Origin: Lachnospiraceae bacterium
Lineage (GTDB): Bacteria > Bacillota_A > Clostridia > Lachnospirales > Lachnospiraceae
Length of the DNA: 12,842 nucleotides
Direction of reading: 5' to 3'
NCBI GenBank assembly: GCA_031262285.1
Contig: JAISHZ010000218.1
Coordinates: 1-12,842, forward strand
Below are positions 1 through 6,114 of this stretch, piece after piece (the first letter of the stretch is position 1; every line of letters starts with the position of its first letter). The translations under genes were made by a program, and so were the position numbers. The notes beneath the pieces were generated by a model. That model saw only the letters and a program-made list of their open reading frames with translations. It did no database searches and had not been told where the DNA came from.

Positions 1-99
1 CATAATAAAAAAGCAAAGCAGAAGGTTATTCAAATCACTGAATGTCGCCAACCACTCCGCTTGAGCACCCGGCGCTTCCTCCCTCTTTTTTCTGGCCAT
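1..99 (-). CDS. motB: MotB, flagellar stator protein (N-terminal 33 codons, cut by window edge)
   Basis: This is the start of MotB, which with MotA forms the ion-conducting stator and anchors it to peptidoglycan. The visible residues begin MARKKREE and continue to AEWLATFSDLNNLLLCFFIM. That is the family pattern: a short basic cytoplasmic tail, the W-x-x-T-F-x-D-L segment and the beginning of the single membrane helix. The conserved helix aspartate sits in FSD-L, at residue 24 or so, as expected for the ion-binding residue. The OmpA-like peptidoglycan-binding domain lies outside the window. The ATG at 99-97 shares one base with the motA stop codon (TAATG), so the two genes are translationally coupled. 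The identification rests on this short N-terminus plus its position right after motA. Confidence 0.93.
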   Translation of the reverse strand, partial: MARKKREEAPGAQAEWLATFSDLNNLLLCFFIM

Positions 100-905
100 T
101 ACTCTCCCCCCTCCACTTGCGCGTCAGCCGAATCGTTGCGTAATTTCGGAGATAGGAAGGACTTGAGTTTTTCTTCTATTACTCTGGGATTCTCGCCTGC
201 TTGAATGGAAAGAAGTCCTTCGATCATGATCTCCTTGGACATCATTTCTTCACCATTTTGTGCTTTGAGTTTGTTCGATACGGGTGTTGCGATCCAGTTG
301 GCCAGAACCGCTCCGTACAACGTGGTTAGTACGGCTGTCGCCATTGCGCTACCGATGGTGCTGGGGTCATCCATGTTTTTCAACATCGCTACCAGACCGA
401 TCAACGTACCGATCATTCCCCAAGCGGGACCCATAGAAGCCATCGTGTCCCAAAATGTAGTGATTTTCTTATGTCTGTTTTCAATACTATATAATTCGGT
501 CTCAAGAATCGCACGAACCAAATCCGGATCCGTACCATCCACGATCAGAAGAACTCCTTTCTTCAAAAAGGCATCTTCCAAATCCGTAGCCGCTTCTTCC
601 AGTTGTAAGAGTCCCTCTTTACGAGCGATATTCGACAACTCGATAATCTTTTGTATAATACCGCTGGTATCAATATTCGCTTTTTTGAAAATCAATGTAA
701 AACTTTTGAATCCCGCCAAAAAATCCTGTAAAGGCACGGATGTCAGTACACAAAAAAGGGTTCCGCCAAATGTAATAATCAGCGAAGCCGGATCAATAAA
801 CATCACGGCATCACCGATAAGCTCAAACCCTCCAACGCTGGTGATAATCCCCATAACAACGACAATACCACAGATAACTATTCCTAATAAAGAACCTATA
901 TCCAC
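99..905 (-). CDS. motA: MotA, flagellar motor stator protein
   Basis: MotA is the other half of the stator; its cytoplasmic loop pushes on FliG. From the chosen GTG start the protein is 268 aa, close to the usual 270 for Gram-positive MotA. It begins (M)DIGSLLGIV. Four membrane segments are visible near residues 4-24, 38-57, 158-175 and 186-207, with a large cytoplasmic loop between the second and third. The loop contains the conserved ARKEGLLQLE stretch (about 94-103). The two functional prolines appear in MGPAWG (P160) and ATPVSNK (P208). The reading frame extends upstream to another GTG at 956, but no ribosome binding site precedes that codon. The GTG at 905 has a purine-rich GAGGGTGGGTGAG stretch upstream and matches the family N-terminus. 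The 88-bp gap to flbD holds only a weak 5-bp hairpin (967-989). The stop overlaps the motB ATG. Confidence 0.95.
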   Translation of the reverse strand: MDIGSLLGIVICGIVVVMGIITSVGGFELIGDAVMFIDPASLIITFGGTLFCVLTSVPLQDFLAGFKSFTLIFKKANIDTSGIIQKIIELSNIARKEGLLQLEEAATDLEDAFLKKGVLLIVDGTDPDLVRAILETELYSIENRHKKITTFWDTMASMGPAWGMIGTLIGLVAMLKNMDDPSTIGSAMATAVLTTLYGAVLANWIATPVSNKLKAQNGEEMMSKEIMIEGLLSIQAGENPRVIEEKLKSFLSPKLRNDSADAQVEGGE

Positions 906-993
906 CGATCTCACCCACCCTCTGTCGCTGCCGCTACACGCAAAACTCGATTCCACTACGCTTTAGGCGCGTTCGTGCAATCGTCGCGCAAAA

Positions 994-1176
994 TCATGAC
1001 CTTTTTTCATTTCCATACGATTTTACAAGATTTTTAATATCTTGTCTACTTTCTTTTATAATTAATTTTCGACCCGTGGTCAATGTGATGATAGTATCCG
1101 GTGTTTCTTCTACGATTTCAAACAATAATTCATTTACCAAAATCTTCTCTCCGCCAAGCTTTGTGACTTCTATCAT
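994..1176 (-). CDS. flbD: FlbD/SwrD family small flagellar protein
   Basis: This 60-aa protein starts MIEVTKLGGEKILVNELLFE and contains TIITLTTGRKLIIKES. It matches the FlbD family (COG1582), small all-beta-looking proteins of about 60-75 aa encoded in flagellar operons. The B. subtilis member, SwrD, sits directly after the hook gene and is known to raise flagellar power for swarming, probably through the stator. The position here, between flgE and motA-motB, fits a stator-related role, though the molecular mechanism is not known to me. It should not be confused with the Caulobacter transcription factor also called FlbD. A GGAGAG ribosome binding site precedes the ATG. The upstream gap carries a perfect 15-bp inverted repeat (1212-1248) that could affect its expression. 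Confidence 0.88.
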   Translation of the reverse strand: MIEVTKLGGEKILVNELLFEIVEETPDTIITLTTGRKLIIKESRQDIKNLVKSYGNEKRS

Positions 1177-1211
1177 TGGCTCTCCAATCTGTACGCAAAA
1201 TGCGCACTATC

Positions 1212-1248
1212 GGTTACTATTCACAGCTACAATCTGTGAATAGTAACC
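1212..1248. repeat. Perfect 15-bp inverted repeat of the TGTGAATNNTAAC family
   Basis: GGTTACTATTCACAG (1212-1226) and CTGTGAATAGTAACC (1234-1248) are exact reverse complements separated by 7 bases. The RNA hairpin would be very stable, but no U-tract follows on the minus strand, so it is not an intrinsic terminator. It lies in the flgE-flbD gap, 35 bases before the flbD start. Its arms match single or paired copies at 3636-3648, 5942-5954 and 6008-6022. Just to the right (1259-1274) is a CCGCAAATG block also found beside the copy at 6025-6040. Confidence 0.8.
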
Positions 1249-1250
1249 AT
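1227..1250 (-). CDS. Possible 7-codon leader peptide upstream of flbD
   Basis: On the minus strand, AAGGAGGT (1254-1261) is followed four bases after AGGAGG by ATG and a reading frame MVTIHRL ending in TAG at 1229-1227. The coding part covers the 5' arm of the perfect inverted repeat at 1212-1248, and the stop codon lies in the loop. A ribosome on this frame would melt the hairpin, so it could couple flgE-region translation to flbD. The frame is very short and the spacing is slightly tight, so it may be chance. No homologue can be claimed. Confidence 0.2.
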   Translation of the reverse strand: MVTIHRL

Positions 1251-1302
1251 TTTACCTCCTTGCCGCAAATGAGGCAGTGTGCGAATCATTCCAAGTCATC
1301 TA

Positions 1303-3045
1303 TTAACGCTTGAGATTCGTCAGTTCTTCCAAAAGAGTATCGGAAACCGTTATGATACGACTATTGGCTTGGAAACCACGTTGCGTTGTGATCATCTCGG
1401 TGAATTCTTGTGAAAGATCTACGTTACTCATTTCCAATTGACCACTAGACATATAGCCGCCGCTTACTGAAATATCGACACCGACACCATCAAATTCTCC
1501 GGAGTTGAGAGTGGCGCCGTAGATGTTGTCTCCAAGTTTCTCCAAACCCGATACATTGGGGAATTCTGCTACCGCGATCTGTCCTAACAATTTGGTCATA
1601 CCATTGTCGTAGCTGCCATAGATCAATCCGCTATTTTGAACGGAAACACCAATCATTGACCCTAGCTTACGTCCGACACCCATTCCGTCCAAATCCCCTT
1701 TGTCCGCATTGGCTGTAGAAGTACCGCCGTTATTGACAGAAGACATTGTCGAGAGATTCAAGTCGATATTGCGGAAATTCTCACCCAATATTTCCAGTTT
1801 TAACGCTACTGTCTCTTGGGTAGCGATTCCACCGATACCCATGAAACTACCATCGCCTTTGTTAAAAGACACTGTAGTGCCTTCGTAATGACGTCCGTTG
1901 AATTGTGCAGTATTGGTCGCACCGTTTAGTTGCGGAAACACAGGATTGGTACCGGTAGCCATATTCGCGATCATTTGCTTTACGGTGATTTCTTGAGGAT
2001 CGGAAACCGGATTCCCATCATGGTCATAGTTTTGATATAGATTTAAGAATTCGTCCGTAGAACCTTCATATCCATGTGCTTTTGCCAAATTATCAATCAT
2101 ATCTCCAACAGTCATCATCTGACCGCTTGCATCAAGCGGAGTGGTCGTGACTGTGTCTCTCGCCAAAAGTGCTCCATTTCCCACCATTTGCGTGATATCA
2201 ACCAGCACCGTGCCGTCTTTGGCTTGGAGTTCCATACCGTTCCAGACGTAAGCACTTGAATCAAAGCCCATGGTCGACTCTCTTTCTTGTGCATTATCGG
2301 GATTGCCAAACTCTACCGGGTCAATATCCACAGAATTGCCTTCACTGTCTTGTAATCCCACAAACTCCACACTGTAGGTAGAAGGATCATCCGACTGCTT
2401 AAAGGATAGCTTCGCTGTATATTGGTATCCGAGATTGTCATAGAAATTGAGGTTCACGATTTTGCCGCTGATGTTCTGTGCTTCTTCATCATTGCGATCT
2501 AAGATTCCGGAAATCACGCCTTGTGTAGTGGCTTCCGGCGGATAAGTGAGATTCGCGACGCTCATGATACGCAGCGCGGAGACGTTATTTTGTTGAATAT
2601 CACCGGTTAATTCATTGACCCCCCAACCCATGACGTTGTAACCGGTACTGGACATCGCCAGATTCCCCATCGCGTCTACATAAAAGGATCCGTCTCTGGT
2701 GAAACAATTTTCCGTGCCATTATTGACGATAAACAGGGATGATCCGGTGATCATGACATCAAAGGGATCTCCCGTAGTCTGTGATGCGCCTTGTCCGGAT
2801 ATATTGGCATCGATCGCGCCGCCCCTTACACCAAGTCCGATCTGGCGCGCATTGATACCGCCGGCACCGGTCGATGCATTGGGTCCGCTTGCTTTTTGCG
2901 TGGTTTGGCTCAGCAATTCATTGAATACGATGGAACTGGATTTAAATGCCGTCGTATTAACGTTGGCTATATTGTTACCGATAACGTCCATCTTGGTTTG
3001 ATGTGTCCTTAGTCCGGATACACCGGCGAACAATGCTCTCATCAT
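1303..3045 (-). CDS. flgE: FlgE, flagellar hook protein (long form)
   Basis: FlgE polymerises outside the cell into the hook, the universal joint. The N-terminus (MMRALFAGVSGLR, then NNIANVNTTAFK at about 24-35) and the C-terminus (SNVDLSQEFTEMITTQRGFQ at about 540-559, then SDTLLEELTNLKR) are the coiled-coil-forming rod/hook signatures. A hook D1/FlaE-like region follows, around residues 160-280. At 580 aa it is longer than the roughly 260-440 aa of many relatives. The extra length is mainly in the surface-exposed middle, with an aspartate-rich DHDGNPVSD at 341-349 and two similar short stretches, TVGDMIDNLA (312) and TVKQMIANMA (354). A protein this long with both ends intact is plausibly functional. 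AGGAGG lies 10 bases before the first of two tandem ATGs. The 118-bp upstream gap holds two tandem hairpins. Confidence 0.95.
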   Translation of the reverse strand: MMRALFAGVSGLRTHQTKMDVIGNNIANVNTTAFKSSSIVFNELLSQTTQKASGPNASTGAGGINARQIGLGVRGGAIDANISGQGASQTTGDPFDVMITGSSLFIVNNGTENCFTRDGSFYVDAMGNLAMSSTGYNVMGWGVNELTGDIQQNNVSALRIMSVANLTYPPEATTQGVISGILDRNDEEAQNISGKIVNLNFYDNLGYQYTAKLSFKQSDDPSTYSVEFVGLQDSEGNSVDIDPVEFGNPDNAQERESTMGFDSSAYVWNGMELQAKDGTVLVDITQMVGNGALLARDTVTTTPLDASGQMMTVGDMIDNLAKAHGYEGSTDEFLNLYQNYDHDGNPVSDPQEITVKQMIANMATGTNPVFPQLNGATNTAQFNGRHYEGTTVSFNKGDGSFMGIGGIATQETVALKLEILGENFRNIDLNLSTMSSVNNGGTSTANADKGDLDGMGVGRKLGSMIGVSVQNSGLIYGSYDNGMTKLLGQIAVAEFPNVSGLEKLGDNIYGATLNSGEFDGVGVDISVSGGYMSSGQLEMSNVDLSQEFTEMITTQRGFQANSRIITVSDTLLEELTNLKR

Positions 3046-3084
3046 AGCTTTATGGCCTCCTATTGGCTTATGAGTGTTGCCTGT

Positions 3085-3141
3085 CTTGTTCCCTTCTGTC
3101 AGTCGGGGAACGAGAAAGCCTCCTGTATCGGTCCGGCTTTC
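3085..3141 (-). other. Two adjacent RNA hairpins in the leader of flgE
   Basis: In the operon-sense RNA, GAAAGCC (3141-3135) pairs with GGCUUUC (3120-3114) around a 14-base loop containing AGGAGG. Immediately after, CUCGUUCCC (3114-3106) pairs with GGGAACAAG (3093-3085) at 8 of 9 positions around a 12-base loop. They share one base, so the two stems could stack. No U-tract follows, so termination is unlikely. They sit about 40 bases ahead of the flgE start. Confidence 0.45.
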
Positions 3142-3163
3142 GTTTGGTACTGAGCGGATTGTC

Positions 3164-3568
3164 TTAGGCGATCACCGCTCCGTCGATGTTTGTAAAGATA
3201 TTCTGCGGACTGACTTGATCTTCGGGTACTGCCATGGCCGTGACGACCGTCTTACTTGGCACGTTTACAATGAAAGCCAGTTGATCTACCAACACCAACG
3301 AATCTTTGATTCCTTTCCTTCCTGCTTCGGTGGTTGCGTCCGCAAGGCGTTGCATTTGCCCGGTAGAAAGTTCTATGTTGCGGTTTTGTAGTCTGACCAC
3401 AGCGTGTTTGGAAAATGTGAGGTTTACCTGGGTTTGCTCCTCCAAGATCTCTTGAAAAGATTTCCCGTCTGTCTGTTCGGGTAGGAACCTCTTTGCCTTG
3501 TCTGTAGGACGTAAATAGCGACCGGAGACTTGTTCTATGGAAAGGAATCCATTCTCCATGAGATTCAT
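3164..3568 (-). CDS. Flagellar operon protein of the TIGR02530 type, function unknown
   Basis: This 134-aa protein fits the 'flagellar operon protein' family (TIGR02530), found between flgD and flgE in many Clostridia and Bacilli. The family pattern is visible: SFQEIL (37-42), LTFSKHAVVRLQNRNIELS (50-68), a run GRKGIKDSLVLVDQLAFIVN (83-102) and a C-terminal end FTNIDGAVIA. There is no signal peptide or membrane segment, so it should be cytosolic. I know of no established biochemical role. Its fixed place between the hook-cap and hook genes suggests a job in hook assembly or export control, which is inference. The N-terminal 36 residues are less typical. The ATG is preceded by AAAAGGAGAGG at good spacing; a second in-frame ATG three codons later is less well placed. 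Confidence 0.85.
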   Translation of the reverse strand: MNLMENGFLSIEQVSGRYLRPTDKAKRFLPEQTDGKSFQEILEEQTQVNLTFSKHAVVRLQNRNIELSTGQMQRLADATTEAGRKGIKDSLVLVDQLAFIVNVPSKTVVTAMAVPEDQVSPQNIFTNIDGAVIA

Positions 3569-3635
3569 CTTCCCTCTCCTTTTAGATGATTGATCAGTGT
3601 GTCTTCTACGTGGTTTAGACCGCGCGAATACAACG

Positions 3636-3648
3636 TGTGAATCGTAAC
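3636..3648. repeat. Single copy of the TGTGAATNNTAAC intergenic motif
   Basis: TGTGAATCGTAAC lies two bases past the flgD stop codon, in the 82-bp gap before the TIGR02530-type gene. It matches the arms at 1234-1248 and 6008-6022 at all 11 fixed positions. No partner arm is visible in this gap, so it would be a solo or decayed copy. Confidence 0.55.
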
Positions 3649-3650
3649 TC

Positions 3651-4346
3651 TTAACCTACTTCGTCGATTTCGATATCCGGCTCGCTTTCTTCTGTGTCAT
3701 CGGTCTCCTGTTGCTTTTTCAACTCCGTCATTTTGGTAATGTAGGTTTGCAAAGCTTCTTGTTTTTCTAAGGCGACAAATGATTTTTGGTAATCGTTCAT
3801 TTCTTCGAAGATCTGACTCAACGCGCTGATTTCCTCATCATCGGAAAGCGTCACTCGCTCCGGTGCGGGAAGTTGATTCAACCGATTCACCAAATCCATT
3901 GCTTTGTCAAACGCTTCTAAGTAAGTAGGATCTGCCACTGTCTCCAGGTCAGATAAGGAATATAGTTCTTCGTTGATCGCCAGAAAAGCTTTTCCCTGTT
4001 GATAAACAACATAATCCACTCTCCCTCGTATGGTCTGGCTATCTCCCGAGGCGGTCGTCGTGTTTAAGTATACCTGCTGCCCTACCAGAGAGCCCGCTCT
4101 TTGCATTTCCATCGTAGAAGCCATATTTTGTACTTGCTCTACTTGAGAGAATTGCGCGTACTGGGAAACATATTCCGTATTGGATGTAGGCTGTAAGGGG
4201 TCTTGATATTTCATCTGTGCGACAAGTAACTGTAAGAATGAATCTTTATCCATTCCGGATGAACTCTTTGTCGTCGCGTTTGCCAAGGACTCTTGAGAAG
4301 TACTGGTGACAATTTTTCCGTTCTCAACCACTGCCATTCCTGCCAT
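3651..4346 (-). CDS. flgD: FlgD, hook-assembly scaffold/cap protein
   Basis: FlgD caps the growing hook and helps FlgE subunits fold into place; it is exported by the flagellar type III system. The N-terminal signature is clear: DKDSFLQLLVAQMKYQDPLQ (33-52), then NTEYVSQYAQFSQVEQ (56-71). A short beta-rich stretch (GQQVYLNT to LYSLSDLE, about 89-135) resembles the Tudor-like half of the usual C-terminal region. The expected Ig-like (FnIII-type) insert is not recognisable. Instead residues 140-210 look helical and the protein ends in a very acidic tail (ETDDTEESEPDIEIDE). At 231 aa the length is normal. AGGAGG precedes the ATG by eight bases, and the gap to fliK is 69 bp. In B. subtilis the same slot is ylxG/flgD, between fliK and the hook gene. 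Confidence 0.93.
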   Translation of the reverse strand: MAGMAVVENGKIVTSTSQESLANATTKSSSGMDKDSFLQLLVAQMKYQDPLQPTSNTEYVSQYAQFSQVEQVQNMASTMEMQRAGSLVGQQVYLNTTTASGDSQTIRGRVDYVVYQQGKAFLAINEELYSLSDLETVADPTYLEAFDKAMDLVNRLNQLPAPERVTLSDDEEISALSQIFEEMNDYQKSFVALEKQEALQTYITKMTELKKQQETDDTEESEPDIEIDEVG

Positions 4347-4415
4347 TTGGTTATCCTCCTTTCTGTTTCTAATATGTGCTTACTTGATTGACCTATACGC
4401 TTGTTCGTCGTGCAT

Positions 4416-5918
4416 TTAAACCGTGTAATCAACGGTGTTCCCGTTAGCGATCATCATATCCGCTGCAAGCTGTTCCTGTGCTGACGCAATATAACCGGGT
4501 GACAAAATGTCCTCTAACACCAAACTCCGATGTCTTGGTAGGCTTCCCTCATTGCCCGATCCGGATTGTGCATTGCTTTGCTGTTCTTGCTCGCTGCCCA
4601 TATCAAATTCGTGCGTTGCAACCGATACTTCCACTTCCGTAACTGATATTCCTTGCTCCTCAAAACTCTCCATCAAGCGAATCATCTGTGTTTCCAACGC
4701 GTTTTTGACTGCTTCGTTTTGTGTGAAGAATTGTGCGGTAAGTGCTCCGTCCTTTGTCGCTAGTATGATGCGTAATGTACCTAGATTCTCGGGGTTCAGT
4801 TGCATTTCTACGCTAGAGGATTCTGCTGTAACATTGCCCTTTACGTACTCTACGATTTGTCTCATGATGAATTCGGTATCGACATTCTGTGAGGTACTGA
4901 GCGACTGTGATACATAAGGAGTAGCTGTGTCACTAGCCACAAAGATCGTCCCCTGATCCGGAACCATCGTCGGATTCTCTGTTGTCGGTTGCGTATCTTT
5001 GTGTCCCGACCTCGAAGTGTCTTGACCACTTTCTTGACCGGTCTCCTGTCTCGCAGACAATTCATTGATACTTGACTGCGCTTGATGGGCGGTTTGTGTG
5101 GTACCTTCTTCGCGAATCGTTTGTGATTCGTCTTGTGTGTATCCTTCTTGCGTAGCTTCACTAGCATCTACAAGGGATAAGTCCTGTAAACTCTCTGTCT
5201 GCGTGACATTCTCGGTCGGCTCATTGAATTGGATCTGCTTGAGCAAGTCGGCTAATTCTTCTTTGGTAATGCCTAGCGATTGTGCTGCTGCTTCCAGATT
5301 TTCTTTGAGGTTGCCGCTGATCTGCAAAAATGTCTCATATAGCGCTTCATTGGTGGTAAGTGACAGCGGATCGCTTTCTCCTTGTGTGGCTAGCAAGAAA
5401 GTCGCTAATTTCCCGACATCCAGCAACTCCGTCGATTCCATACCAAGATCTTGCAGTAACGCTTCCATTTGCTCTTGTGTCAGTCCGGTCAGCTCCATAA
5501 GCTGTTTTTGTAACTGTGCCAAGATCCCCAGAAGCATTTCTTGCACCGCTTCTTGTGCGTCAAGATCGCTTTCCGTAAGCTCTCCTTGCTCACTGGCTTC
5601 GATCGGTTGTGTCCCTTCTTTGGGTTCCACTACTTCTTGCGGTGAGGATGTTTCTTCGCTGCGTCTCGCTTGATTCGTCTCCTCTGCCGGATCCTTCGTG
5701 CTTTGTGCGTCTTGTGTTTGATCGGTTGAATCTTCTTGACTTAACCGTTCGCTTTGTTTACTGCTCTTTACCCATGTTGTGTCTGACGATGTGTGGAGAT
5801 TTTCCTGCTTCTGCAAGATCGCTTCGAAAGCATCTCCTTTGTCACGCCCGGCACCTGTCATTGCAGTCTGCGTAAAATCAGCAAAACCGCGTATACCGGC
5901 GACTGCGGCACCAGTCAT
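4416..5918 (-). CDS. fliK: FliK, hook-length control protein
   Basis: FliK is secreted during hook growth and, once the hook reaches its set length, switches the export gate from hook to filament substrates. The protein is 500 aa from the chosen start. The N-terminal third is low-complexity and rich in Gln, Glu, Ser and Thr. Residues 115-228 look helical, with two related stretches, GLTQEQMEALLQDLG and GITKEELADLLKQIQ. A second disordered stretch runs from about 230 to 345. The conserved C-terminal hook domain covers about 350-435, with LNPENLGTLRI (374-384) as its signature. The frame is open for 18 more codons upstream, but those lie in a structured repeat element and lack a ribosome binding site. 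AGAAAGGAGG precedes the ATG at 5918 and decides the start. It is the first gene after a predicted sigma-28 promoter. Confidence 0.94.
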   Translation of the reverse strand: MTGAAVAGIRGFADFTQTAMTGAGRDKGDAFEAILQKQENLHTSSDTTWVKSSKQSERLSQEDSTDQTQDAQSTKDPAEETNQARRSEETSSPQEVVEPKEGTQPIEASEQGELTESDLDAQEAVQEMLLGILAQLQKQLMELTGLTQEQMEALLQDLGMESTELLDVGKLATFLLATQGESDPLSLTTNEALYETFLQISGNLKENLEAAAQSLGITKEELADLLKQIQFNEPTENVTQTESLQDLSLVDASEATQEGYTQDESQTIREEGTTQTAHQAQSSINELSARQETGQESGQDTSRSGHKDTQPTTENPTMVPDQGTIFVASDTATPYVSQSLSTSQNVDTEFIMRQIVEYVKGNVTAESSSVEMQLNPENLGTLRIILATKDGALTAQFFTQNEAVKNALETQMIRLMESFEEQGISVTEVEVSVATHEFDMGSEQEQQSNAQSGSGNEGSLPRHRSLVLEDILSPGYIASAQEQLAADMMIANGNTVDYTV

Positions 5919-5941
5919 CCTACCCCTCCTTTCTGATCTGC

Positions 5942-6022
5942 CGTTACGATTCACGCCTACGGTGTTCATCACAACCGATCAAGTTGCGATCCTTTACGTG
6001 GGATATCCTGTGAATCATAACG
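5942..6022 (-). repeat. 81-bp structured element with 13-bp inverted ends in the fliK leader
   Basis: CGTTACGATTCAC (5942-5954) and GTGAATCATAACG (6010-6022) are inverted copies matching at 12 of 13 positions. In operon-sense RNA the one difference becomes a U-G wobble, giving a 13-bp stem; in the opposite RNA it is a C-A mismatch. Inside, AUCGCAAC (5990-5983) pairs with GUUGUGAU (5975-5968) as an 8-bp hairpin. Part of it competes with a small AUCC/GGAU stem. The interior block 5983-6005 recurs at 12813-12835. The element ends 8 bases before the AGAAAGGAGG of fliK. A short direct repeat, GATCT, flanks it (5935-5939 and 6022-6026), which could be a target duplication or chance. Confidence 0.6.
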
Positions 6023-6027
6023 ATCTT

Positions 6028-6041
6028 CCCGCAAATGCGGG
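6028..6041 (-). repeat. Short CCCGC/GCGGG hairpin beside the fliK-leader element
   Basis: CCCGCAAATGCGGG forms a short GC-rich hairpin next to the 81-bp element. The surrounding 16 bases (6025-6040) match 1259-1274, beside the flgE-flbD inverted repeat, at 14 of 16 positions. In both places this block lies to the right of a TGTGAATNNTAAC arm. No U-tract follows on either strand. Confidence 0.45.
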
Positions 6042-6064
6042 GTAATTACAACTACCTATGTTAC

Positions 6065-6107
6065 ATAGAAAACCGTCGATGTACATGAAACCAATTCGGT
6101 TTTCTAT
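6065..6107 (-). other. Stem-loop at the predicted 5' end of the sigma-28 transcript
   Basis: In minus-strand RNA, AUAGAAAACCG (6107-6097) pairs perfectly with CGGUUUUCUAU (6075-6065), an 11-bp stem with a 21-base loop. Two further pairs are possible past a one-base bulge. The stem begins at about the start point predicted from the sigma-28 -10 box at 6115-6122, so the transcript would begin base-paired. Such 5'-terminal stems are known to protect some mRNAs from decay. The loop contains the palindrome ATGTACAT. Confidence 0.5.
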
Positions 6108-6114
6108 TGTTAGT

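Noticed and set aside
798..817. TAAA and CCGATAA on the plus strand inside motA
   Set aside because: The spacing is about three bases too short for sigma-28 and the direction is antisense to the operon.
205..966. Long plus-strand reading frame opposite motA
   Set aside because: It is the antisense shadow of motA, with no ribosome binding site and no family resemblance.
1212..1248. Perfect inverted repeat as an intrinsic terminator after flgE
   Set aside because: No run of T follows the stem on the minus strand, and genes of the same pathway continue downstream.
2960..2983. CCGATAA sigma-28-like -10 on the plus strand inside flgE
   Set aside because: It falls in the codons of the conserved NNIANVN motif and lacks a proper -35 at the right distance; it would point antisense.
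3121..3160. ACCGATAC in the flgE leader as a second sigma-28 -10
   Set aside because: Only a partial -10 match and no TAAA-like -35 at the required distance.
5098..5673. 191-codon plus-strand frame rich in Ser, Cys and Leu opposite fliK
   Set aside because: Its composition mirrors the repetitive Gln/Glu/Thr codons of fliK on the other strand; nothing in it looks like a protein family.
5919..5972. 18-codon N-terminal extension of FliK
   Set aside because: The upstream GTG/ATG have no ribosome binding site and lie in the repeat element, while AGAAAGGAGG is correctly placed for the ATG at 5918.
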